Source: Anas platyrhynchos
Taxonomy: Eukaryota; Chordata; Aves; Anseriformes; Anatidae
Reading direction: 5' to 3'
Assembly: GCF_047663525.1 (NCBI RefSeq)
Contig: NC_092613.1
Coordinates: 9,077,501-9,141,500, forward strand
DNA: 64,000 bases
Positions 1-41,960 of this stretch are shown here, one piece after another. Below the pieces are notes generated by a model. That model did no database searches. It was not told where the DNA came from and saw nothing but the letters and a program-made list of their open reading frames with translations. The first letter of the stretch is position 1, and each line of letters begins with the position of its first letter. Made by a program: the position numbers and the translations under genes.

Positions 1-1480
1 ATATCTCAGACACATGCAATCAGAAATCCATCTCTGTGAAGTCAGTCACTGTGTGCAGCAGAGGCAAGAAAGAGAGGCCTCCTTGGGAGGAGACGGTAGG
101 ATAGAGCCCAGCAGTAAAATTATTGATTACTTTCTACATAACTTGGTTTTCAACAGCCAGCAGCACATAAGATGGCATGACACATTTATGTTCCGCTTAG
201 ACATTAAAAAGATAGTGTCAATCTAGAGAAAGATTAGATCAATTATAATTGGGCAGAACATTTAAACTGTTTTGACATGTCCACAGTCCCCCACCATGAC
301 CAGCAGCACACTAAGTATTTCTCACTTGCTGAGAAAGGGAGCTCAGAGAATGCAGAATTAACAAAGATCCAAGACACCAAGATAGGGGGAGAAATCTCCT
401 TCTGAATACCAAAGCAGATTATCGAACACTTGACATTCTGATTAATCATGTTTTTCAGAAGGAAGGAGAGTTGCACAAGGATGGTACATCAGGAACAAAC
501 TGCAGCACTGGCAGGAGGCAGACTACATGCAGCTCTTCTACAGCCCCAGTCAGCTCTTCAGTTGTTGATAAAGGAAGAAATGAAATGCCTCAGTCTTACT
601 GCCTTTGGAACTGCCCATCCTTCTAGGATTAAGTACTGTTCCTTAACTCATTCAGGGAAGTATACGTCTTGCTTCCCAGGAAAAACCAGTCAGTGCCACG
701 ATTGTTGGTAACATTTGCTATTGCAGTACAGCTGTGCCAGAGCTCAAAGCAGGCTGAATTTAACCAACATCTGCTGCCTGATTTAACATGAAAAATCCAG
801 GGCTAAGTTGACTGACAGGCTCAGATCCCCTCTAGTCTTAACCCTTTGCTTAGCACCAAGAATACAACAGCCCGAGGCAGGATCAGCTGCAGGGCCAGGG
901 CACAGGGCTGCTGGCTATGGGTGGTGTTCAGACCTTGCTGCTTTGGGGAGCACTCAGCACGCACCTGCAGTGGCTACTAGCTGGGTTGCTTGCTCTGATC
1001 ATAAAAAGAACCCGACACAACTTTTAGCATCAAGTAAATGAGGAGCATTGCTTGTTCGTTGAGATCAGCACATAAACGGCCATGCTAGAGCACCATCTGC
1101 TGACTCCCACCATACAAGAGTGCCACTTAGACTTCAGTATTTTCAGTCTTGGAACTGCTAACTGCTTGCTGCTGCACACAACGTAGCCCCAGGTGGTTCT
1201 ATTTTAATTGCCACACTTAAAATTTCACCCAGATATTTATCTGTACTTTCTCACTACAGTTACCAGAAAATTCTCCTGCCAGATGTGAATTAGTAACCTA
1301 ATGACCTAATTTGCAAAAAAAGAAACTCAAATTGAAATATTCATTTTTCTAATTTAATAGAAATAACCAAAACAAAATGGTTTTCAAACAATGCTTAAAC
1401 TGATCTAATACAACTTCTACAGCACATTCCAGAGCACTTAACAAGAAATATTTACAGGCAACTAATGTATTAAATAACTA
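1..1480. other. Intergenic flank beyond the TRIM33 3' end
   Basis: No coding exon, RNA gene or recognised repeat is visible. Short open frames in both directions have no family resemblance and no splice structure. A slightly GC-richer patch near 850-990 is unique-looking. The left limit of TRIM33 transcription is not certain, so part of this stretch could still be 3' UTR. Confidence 0.5.
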
Positions 1481-4400
1481 TTTAAAGAAAAACTTTTTTA
1501 TTATTATTACACACCTGCGGGAAAAAAAAAAAAAAAAGAAAAAAGAAAAAAAAACAACAACACAGAAACAGAACAATTAGGAATTGTAAGCTTGTTCAAA
1601 AAAAATTAAATATGATTATTTAGATAATACAATACCACAGAAACAGCACTTTCTGGATAATCATATTAAAAGATGAGCAAAGTTTACTATGTGCAAAAAA
1701 GTAGCAGTTTAGTTACTAGAAGCAAGAAATAATCGCAGAATGCCATGAATTTAACCCTTCCATGAATACATTTACAAGTAAAAACAGGCTTTCAGCTGCA
1801 CAAATCTTCATAGATTTATATACATATATGGTGTTCTGAACTGAAGAAATTCCCCCATTTGCAGGCCATTAGCAGACATGCACTTTTTTATTTTTTAATG
1901 TTGCACTCACTCTAGAGTGAATGCTTCAACAGGTCAAACTTACAAAATTATTTTAGTACCTTCCCTTATACAAATTCAATAAATTCTAAAGAAAGCAGCC
2001 TTGAGCTGCTTAGATCACTCAATAGAAAAGGCCAAAACTGCATTTCAGACATTTAATAATTCACTTATAATAAAGATATCCAAATTAACTGCAATTTTTG
2101 AAAACTAATTCAATTACATTAGAAAGCGTATAAAGTTGAATCCCTGTAAACTAACACAGGAACTAGATGGAAGAGTTACTGTACATGCGTTTTGAGAAAA
2201 TAAAAGAAATTGCCATATCTGAAGATACAATGCATATGTTTGATCTGAAATATGTCTATGTAAACTGTGGCATATAAATTTTTTTATTATTTTTAAAAAA
2301 GTACCTTCATTATTTACTCAAACACCTACTTTTTAAAAAAATATGTAACTTTCCCCAATTTTTAAAATAAAATGCCACACTATATTGTCAATAACTCCTG
2401 CACACTTTGTTTTTAAAAGCTAGGCTTGGTGATATGCATACAAACTTTCCTATAAAATCACTATCCAAAGGAAAGGATTCCTGTCATGCTAATAGGCAAC
2501 AGATAAAGCAGTTTTATTGCTTTTTCCAAGGAAGAGTAAGAAAAACAAGAAAAAGCCTACTTCAGTACCTCATACACACAGCTTTAAAACACTGTTGCCA
2601 TTACCTAAACTTACAGAAGTCAGCCAATAAACTAGGTTATATAACAGAATGATATATTTAAGCTAATTTTAAAGACTTCTGTTCCAGTGGTTTGCAGAAA
2701 TGTTTATAAAACATTTCACTGATCCAGTGTTGAGTATACTGACACGGTCAAATGTCACAAGTAATAGCAATAGCAACATTCAAAAAAAAAAAAAAAAAAA
2801 AAGCTATGTACATATAACAGAGCATTTCCATTTTTGAAAGTTTGGGGAATATCCTTTTTTTGGATAGTAACTCAGCCTTGGTATACTATAGGCCACTTAA
2901 GACCTTAACCTATTTAGCTGGTTAAGTTAGCACTAATCACTAGTAATTACATGGCAGGATACCTGCTGAGGTAATAGAGAAATCCACAAGTAGCATACTG
3001 TACACTTTTCATTCCTATTTCAAAAGCAAGTTGCCTTTTACTTCTTTGGATTAACTTAAACTTCAGGGTCATTTACAACAAAAATTAAGACACAAATGGT
3101 CTTTTTGCAGAAATGCCTTAAATGAGAGCATACAGTTACATCATATGCCAGACTACCTTCTTGCTATCATGTTAAAACACTACAACCAAGCAGATAAAGC
3201 AGCTGGCAAGGACAGTGCACCCACCATATCTTTTATCTGCAATAAGTTATGGAAGTTACACTAATTCCCAGAGTAACACTGTCACTTGCACGTATTGCAC
3301 TCACATCATCTGGCATAAAAAAGATGCTCAGAGTAACACAGTGGCCTGTTAATACAAAACTCACTAATTTGCTCTTGAACAAGTTACATACAACGTGGCA
3401 CCAAAACATTGCTTTGACTGAGCAAACCCTGATCAGTTATGTGACGACCATTTATAGACCATTCATAGGATCAGGAGATGTACTAGCAGAGCTCATCTAT
3501 ACTTTTGAGTATTTATGAGTGGAACGTAGCTAATTTCAAAACAACCTTGAATTACTGTGTTTGGGGTTCAGAATGTTGTTTTGTTCCTTCATATAAAAGA
3601 AATGCTTAAAGTTTCTTGCACACAGGTCAAAATTCCACCTAACATACTGAAGGCTAATGAGCGGAATGGAAGGACCAGTTCTGGAAGTTCACTGGGTTAT
3701 GTGCAAGAGTATAGCATCAACTCTCATCAAAGTCAAAGCTTAATATCACATGTGGTTTTGCAGGATTTCTGCAAGATTACAAAGTTTGTTTCACCCCCAA
3801 TGAGAAGGCAGAAGAATTACTGGAGGGGATATCTTAAAAACATTTAAACAACTGGTCTGGGGTCTGGTACTTCGGGAAAAAAACATATGCTACCATCCTT
3901 GCAGCAGCCAGGGTGCACGTGCTTCCCCTGAACAAGTTTTGTGCTGTGGACCTTCTCCCACTCTGTGACCGAGTCTATAATGCCATCATGCTTGTCCTAT
4001 GCTTCAGTTCAGGCAGTAGGTATCTGCAGTCTGTGACTGGTGCCTCACAAAGTGAACAGTTAAGAAGCTGATGCCTGAAGGTACAGAACCTGGAGTGCAT
4101 AAACACCATAAAAATAGTAACCCCAACTGAAGAAAATTCACAAGTATCTTATTTTCATTTCAATTTTAATAATATTCTTTTCCAAAATGAAAATGAGAAA
4201 CTAGAAACGCGTAAGTAGGCAATAGACAGAGCCATTAAATGATCCCTTGTTACGATTAGTGTCCTATTCACACATTCTTTTCTATGGGCTGTATGTTCAT
4301 ATAATACATGTTTAAGTAGGATAACTTCCTTTTGCATCCAACTAGTAAAAACTAAAATTAAGCTGACACTATATTAATGTCTTAGAAATGAAAAAAAAAA

Positions 4401-6198
4401 AAATAGTTTGTCTCCACTGTATTGTTTATATTATTTAAAGAAGTGAGATTGAAGTTTCAAATACCTTCAGTCCCCTTATTTATTGTAAGGGAGGTATAGT
4501 CACAATGTACATCTACTTTGTTACTATAAAAAGAAATCAATCTCAAGAGGTTTGCATAAACATTGCTGAGAGCATATCTCAATTTGATACATTGTGCTAA
4601 AAATACTGATCTTTACCATTATTATAGTAAAGTACAGACAATGAACAGTCACAGGAATTGCCCATGCTTCATACAAAATCTTAATGGCAAATTCTGTTTT
4701 GTTTTACTTTTAACAAGGTCTATACGAAGGCCAGAAATTACATTTTAGTTCTAGTATTGATTTCTGTCAGTAAAGAAGGAAATAACTGTTAAAAGTGTAA
4801 TTACTTTGTAATGACCTAATTTCCAACCAGAAATGCTAGAATGAACACAGGACAGGGCGCAGTGGGAAGGCACAGCAGAGATGCCTGCCACAGGGTTTAG
4901 AGGAATAGGGAAATTGACCTGTTTTCAGTATTTGACCAGAAACCACTCAACACCAAATCCTGGCCTGTGCAAGTGCTTTGTTCCATAGAAGGATAAATTA
5001 CCCAATCTCAACAGGTTTATTCCAATCTTTCTAGACATTTTGCTCACAAGTTGGTTCTGAAGAAAGTTCTGAGTAGTACTCTAATAAAAAGTAAGATAGA
5101 GCCTCAAAATTAATGCAATGTTAGAAACAGCATATATTACAAATCTTTTCTTATTAGGAACAATTAATAAGAATACATATTAGCTTAAAAACAGTTCAGC
5201 AAATGTTGCTGATCTGTAAGAAATCTCAGTTCACTATTTACAAATAAGACAAAGCGAATACAGGAAATTTTACACATTTGGTAGTTACTAGGTTATTGTT
5301 TGCCAAGTGGTCTATTAGAAACTGATATTTAGGAAGACTGGAAAAACACCCCAAACAGTTATTTATTACCTCTTCAGGTACAGAACATTCGGTAACAAAT
5401 ACTGAAGATAATAACATTCTGCCTTATTAGGGAGATCACGGACAGATGATATAACATGAGGACTTGAGCTATGAATGCTATTAAAACGTTCTGTGTACAG
5501 GATTTGTAATAAATACACCTAGGACTACTGAAAATCAATTGTTGCAACAGCCAGTTTAGTCTTGCACCTGTCAAGAACTCACACTCCTGCACTTGCCAAT
5601 TCAGAACAGTTTAATGATTTTTTTTCTTTTTCTATACATAAAATGTAGTAAAGAAAGTCAAATTTAGGTAACTGGATCAACACAGAAGATCAGTTATTCA
5701 CAATACCGCTTAAATGAGATGATAAAAGCAATGACCCAACACACACTTAGGTTCACACAAAGAGGGGATTTCAGGAACGTTGCTTACAGTTTACACTGTA
5801 GTTCAGCATCAAGATAAGATACAGTAACTGTATTGGTCCAGTCCTGCAGAACATTTTACTAAGCAGTCTCATCTGTACATGGAAAATATCAAATCTGCTT
5901 CTCTTCAACATTCATTCACCTCTATCTGAGACCAGGACAAGCATGTCCCCTCCATCAGGGAAAAAAAAGGAAACAGAAAATAATCAAGGAAAAAAAAAAA
6001 AACACCAAAATTCACGATACAGTTTTTCCCCTTTTGATGCCTTTCTGTACAAGTGTGGTTTATTTTTTATTTATTTTTTTGTAGTCTAATACTGTTTAAA
6101 AAGCTACCAGCTTCTTCAAGATGGCCACTGTAGGCATGGTAATATTCCAGGAACACTTAAGTAACAGTTTTTACAATAAATTTAAGGTCCACTTTAGA
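1480..6198 (-). other. TRIM33: Probable TRIM33 3' UTR
   Basis: This AT-rich stretch follows the TRIM33 stop codon at 6199-6201 directly, with no further coding signal. Several minus-strand AATAAA hexamers (TTTATT on the plus strand) occur, for example at 5362-5367, 4479-4484, 2513-2518, 2283-2288 and 1497-1502. The last one would give a UTR of about 4.7 kb, in keeping with the several-kb 3' UTR known for mammalian TRIM33. Homopolymer A runs at 1516-1552 and 2782-2802 are the only simple repeats of note. Which poly(A) site is used cannot be told from sequence alone, and more than one may be. Confidence 0.5.
1497..1502 (-). terminator. TRIM33: Candidate distal TRIM33 poly(A) signal
   Basis: A minus-strand AATAAA lies within an AATAAT-rich run. 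It is the most distal of several candidates and fits the expected 3' UTR length. This is inference from position only. Confidence 0.3.
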
Positions 6199-37532
<31,334 letters not shown>

Positions 37533-37870
37533 GTTTCCTCCTTTGAACCCAGCTCCCCGCTCCGCGCACGCGCGGCGTCACCACGCGCCGTGCGCGCTCC
37601 CCGGCGGGGAGGCGGCGCCGAGGCTGGCGCAGGCGCGGCCGAGACGGCTCCGCGGGGGGGTTAGGGGGGAGGCGGGCCGTGACGCGCGGCCGGCCGGGGC
37701 GGTGCGCGCACCTGTCATCGCGCCGCCGAGCGAGCCGCCATTGGCCCGCGGCGGCGGGAGCCCAGCCAATCGCCGGCAGGACGGGGCGGAGCCCAGCGGA
37801 GCCCCACCCCCGCCCCCCCCCCCCGGGGCCGCAGGGCGCAGGGAACGCAACGGAACGGAGCAGAAGGCGG

Positions 37871-37876
37871 TTTATT
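37871..37876 (-). terminator. BCAS2: BCAS2 poly(A) signal
   Basis: A canonical AATAAA on the minus strand lies 57 bases after the BCAS2 stop codon. It is the only one in this GC-rich gap. Cleavage would be expected near 37850-37860, which makes a very short 3' UTR of about 75 bases. TRIM33's ATG follows only about 340 bases further on. Confidence 0.85.
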
Positions 37877-37932
37877 GGGGGCAGAAGGGGAAATACAGAA
37901 AGAGGAAGCGGCCCCGGGAGCGGGCTGCGCCC

Positions 37933-40900
37933 TCAGAAGTCCTGCTGGATGTTCTCCTTGTTGGCTTCCCCCTGCTGCTGCTTGATCTGCGAGATCTCGT
38001 TTTCCAGCTGCACGATCGTCCGTTCGATCTCGTAGTTCTTGCTGACGAGAGACACCCACCTGGAAGGGAGCAGAGAGGAGAAAAAGGCTTTCAGTGCTAC
38101 GTGGAGTTTAACGGTTTCCAAAGGAACAGGACGGGAAGTGCTCGGGACGAAGCACAAGGACACCAAATACCGCAGCGTTTTGCTCAGCACGTGAGAAATC
38201 AACAGCCATTAGAACAAACACGGTGACAAAAGGCGGGATTTCAACCCCATCGAGCCTTACTATAAAATATTTCATTTACTAGATTATAAGAAAAAAAGGC
38301 TCAAAACCAGATTCTCCATATTTAGATATGGAGAAGTTTAAGAAAAACGTTTTACACAATTTCAAGCAGCCAATAAGCTCTCCTTGCATCTGCCACACAG
38401 TTTCACCCAGACACAGTAACTGTAATCAGTAACTGAATTAGGCACCTTTTAAAACCCTGTGCAAAGCAACACTGTTCACATGATAGCTTCTTACAACAGT
38501 ACTGAAAGATAACTGATGTTCTGCATGAAGGAATTTCACACAGGAGATATAATCCATGGAAGATGTAACAGAAAAAAATCGAGACACTCACGTAGATTCC
38601 ATTTCTCGTAGCTTCGCCCCAGCTGTGAGCTGCATGTTCTTTCGCTGCCAATTCAGATCTTGGATGTTTTTCCTCGAAGAAAAAATACATTTTTTTGTTT
38701 TGGTTAGTTGTCTTTTTTTGTTTTTTGTTTTTTGTTTTTTGGTTTTTTTTGCCTCATTTCTTTAAAATTTGTAGTATCTGCTGCTTGAAATACAGTGCTC
38801 TAGAAGTACTACCATTACTTGTGTAGTCAACATCCTAACCACCATACACTACCAGCATCCAGAACCCTGATGTAAGTTAAAAAACAACAAAAAAAATATA
38901 CACAAAAGAAATCCATCCCACTACAACCAAAACTTCAAACATTCAAGTCTACCACTATTGGCACAATGCAGGGAACAGGAAATCAGTTTTGTTCTGAAAG
39001 AAGTCAGAGAAGCGGATCTGCTAACCATTAACAAAATTTAGTTGTTCAGTGAATCGACGGGGAAGTACAGAAAGAATACTTGGAACTACCTAGAGACCAA
39101 GTTACTTTTCCTGTTAGCCTCCTTATACAACACCACGGTGCTCCTTTAACTTTCCCAACTTGAGCTCCTTTTCCATGCTGATTCTAAGACACTAATCACA
39201 GATAACCCAAACACCAATAAAAAATAAGACTTGGCTATGCAACCCCACCTTCTACCGGTATACAGCCCTATCTTCAGGTTGCAAATGATGGTAATTTACG
39301 CATATCTGAAAGCTTTACTTACTAAGTCCATCGCATCCTGTCCAGACAAAGTTATGAAGGTACATCACTTCAATATACAACCACCATTTTTGACTATTTC
39401 ACCTCTGTAAACTTGTTAAAGCATTCACTTTAAAAATGACGGGACTAACTCAATATCAGCCAGCATGCCCTGAGACAACTGCGCGTTAAAAGCATATCAG
39501 CAACGAAAACACAACTGCATTTCTAAGAGGATCCTACCAGAATTCATTTTCTTCAGAGCACATGTTCAGACAGAATCAAATCAAACCATACCTACTTTGA
39601 GTGCAACAGGTATTATAAATGTCATAGTCTGGGGAAGGGGTGGATCTTTTTTCCCTTGACCATTGTAGCAGCTGATACACAAGTACACAAGGAGGGGGGG
39701 GGGGAATATTGTTCCACTTTCCTTCCAACCTCAGTATGAGACTATGAAAACCAATGACTCACCTCAACTTCTGAAGCTCTTTCTGGGCTTGTTCTATCAT
39801 ATGAACCAGATGCCTAATAGCAGAATGCAAGCAAAGCATTAGCAAAACATGTAATTGTTAGATCAGCCTCGTTTACCCAACTTGCCATTGGACTCTTTAA
39901 ACAGGCAGCATGTCACTAAAGGCAAGTATAAGACTTGGCCTCACCAGTCTGTGCTCTTCACTCCTGAAGGGAACGATACAAAAACATTCAAATCATAATA
40001 CGTGCAGTTTTAAGATGTAAACCTTCACTAATCACTACTTTCAACCCTTGACAATATCATAAAACTACATCCATTAGTCAATCACTTTTTATTTTCATGT
40101 TTTTCACTGTTAGTTTGCACTATTATCAGCAGAATTGTATTGAAACATCTCGTTAACTTATTGTCTGTCTTTTAATTCTCATTGTAAACTTACCAGTAAT
40201 CAGCTTTCCCCCCCCATATCAAACTGTTAGAATAGAAACAGTTCCTTTCTCTTCCTGATACATAACTTAAAAGATTCTCTACCTAACGCCCTTCTCCTAA
40301 GGTAAACAACCCTTTGCCTTCTCACAAAAGGTAAGCTTCACATTCCTTTTGTCTACACCATTACTTAAAAGTGAAGCTAACCCTTCTTAAAAGCAGACAT
40401 TTACGTTCTCTGCCTGAAATAGCTCTGGAGATTCCTGCAACCACACTTTCTAGAACTCTTCATGGCTTTTACGACTTTATTACTAAATGGCTGCAGGGTG
40501 AGGAAGATCAGCAGCACATCACTTTTATTTTCAGCTACTGAATTGCCATTTCATGGGGACTCATTATTCCCATTAGTTATCCGTAGTTACAGCCCATTAC
40601 CAACTATCTGCCACCAAAACTGTAACTTGAAAAAAATCAGGATTGAGATTTATGGAATCACAGGGTACTTCTTGGCCACAGAGAAAGCTCCTTTTCTTTC
40701 AGATCAGCATTCCTTTCTTCCACACGCAGCTCTCTCAGAGGGACTCCATTATTCCAGGGTGCATCCTAAAGATTCCCACCGGCCTTGCACGGAAAACACG
40801 ACAACCGAGCGCCAGCCCTTCGGCCAGGCTCAGCAGGTCGGGGAACGCCTTACTCGTTGTACACCTTCCAAGCGTTGCAGCCGTGCTGAGACATCAACTC

Positions 40901-41503
40901 CAGGTTCTCGATGCGGACAGCCTGGTGCTCCAGCTGTGCCATGGAGTTGTTGACGCACTCCTGCCACGCCGTGATGTCGTTCTTCTGGCCGGAGGACGGG
41001 GCCGGCAGCTCGTACCTGGAACACAGCGCCCGCCCGCTCAGCCCCGGCCGCCGGCCGCCCCCCGCGCCACCCCCCCAGCCCCTCACCTCTTCATGCTGAG
41101 CAGCTCCAGGGGCTGCCGGGCCGCCAGGCGCTCGAACTCGTTCCTCATGATCTCGGTCTGCGGGGAGAGCGGCGGTGAGGGGCGCGGAGCGGCGCCGCGG
41201 GCCGGGGCCGGGGCCGGGGCCGCTCACCTCGAAGGCGCTGTAGTCCTGCGCCGGCAGGTAGCTGAGGTAGTTCTTGGTGGGCCGGTACCGCCGCGTCTCC
41301 TCCTCCACCAGCGCCGCAGCCTAGCGCACGCGGGGCGTCAGGCAGGAGCGCCGCCCCCGCTCCCGGCCCCGGCCCCGGCCCCGGCCCGGCCCGGCCCGGC
41401 CCGCACTCACCGCCTCGCGGACGCCCGGCGCCTCGTAGCCCTGGTCGAAGTACGGCAGCGCGTCCACCACCACCTCGCCCGCCACCAGCCCCGGCCCCGC
41501 CAT
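37933..41503 (-). CDS. BCAS2: BCAS2 (SPF27), Prp19-complex spliceosome subunit, 7 exons
   Basis: BCAS2 is a core part of the nuclear PRP19-CDC5L complex, which acts in spliceosome activation and in the RPA-linked DNA damage response. Exons: 41411-41503, 41228-41320, 41087-41157, 40854-41015, 39763-39813, 38592-38672, 37933-38059. They total 678 bases, so 225 residues, exactly the human length. The protein starts [19 protein letters not shown] and ends NKENIQQDF. Recognisable conserved blocks are [44 protein letters not shown] and a C-terminal coiled coil ([22 protein letters not shown]). Introns 1-3 are only 90, 70 and 71 bases, while introns 4-6 are about 1.0, 1.1 and 0.5 kb. The gene is intact. 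The start was chosen because it matches the family start and lies just under NRF1-like promoter sites. Confidence 0.97.
38709..38751 (+). repeat. T/G low-complexity repeat (TTTTTTG)n in BCAS2 intron 6
   Basis: An irregular repeat of 5-8 T and one or two G lies 35 bases outside the acceptor of BCAS2 exon 6. On the transcribed strand it is A-rich with regular C. A G11 run at 39694-39704 lies in the next intron upstream. Confidence 0.8.
41321..41410 (-). repeat. BCAS2: GGGGCC/GGGCC repeat filling BCAS2 intron 1
   Basis: About half of this 90-base intron is a plus-strand (GGCCCC)3 (GGCCC)4 run at 41362-41403. In the transcript it therefore reads (GGGCC)4 (GGGGCC)3, which can form a G-quadruplex. 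Intron 2 (41158-41227) carries three units of the same hexamer in the opposite sense at 41199-41221. Confidence 0.85.
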
Positions 41504-41960
41504 CGCCCGCCCGGCCCGGCCCGGCCCCGCCCCGCGCCTGCGCCGACCCCGCGGCTCCGCCCCGCGGCGCCTGCGCGCCGGGCCCGCCCCGCCCCTTCCC
41601 GCCCCCGGACGGCGCCCGCCCCGCCCCTGCCCGCCCCTTCCCGCAGAGAGGCTCGGACACGGCGGGCTGGCGGCACGGCTGCTATTAGAGCCCGGCCCCT
41701 CCGGAGCCAAACGCGAGGAGTTCGGCCCCGCTCTGCTGTCCCGCAGCAGCGCGAGGTCATTTCTTCTGGAGAAACTTCATTTTGCTGCCTGCAGAGGGGA
41801 CACAAAGAGAACGAAGCCGCTGTTAGGGCTGCAGGCGCGTCGGGGGCCGCCGCTGCCGGCAGGAGCGCGCCCCCCCAAAGCAGGCTCCGAGGGGAGCCCC
41901 AAGCAAGGCCAGGCTGCGCGGTCAGACAGCCCCGAGGGCTGAGGATGGCCGCACACCTCA
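41504..41960. promoter_or_regulatory. BCAS2: BCAS2 promoter CpG island, shared with DENND2C 3' end
   Basis: The GC-rich, CpG-rich island has no TATA box. Two identical NRF1-type sites (GCGCCTGCGC at 41534-41543 and 41567-41576) lie 31 and 64 bases before the BCAS2 ATG, among many GC boxes (CCCCGCCC). The DENND2C stop codon and last exon (41757-41788) lie inside the same island. NRF1 sites close to the start are typical of housekeeping genes, which fits BCAS2. Confidence 0.7.
41757..41788 (-). CDS. DENND2C: DENND2C terminal exon (10 codons and stop)
   Basis: After the acceptor CTCTGCAG the exon gives [10 protein letters not shown] and a TGA at 41757-41759, matching the human C-terminus exactly. 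It lies only 254 bases from the BCAS2 ATG. No AATAAA or ATTAAA is visible on the minus strand between this stop and the BCAS2 coding start. Confidence 0.9.
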
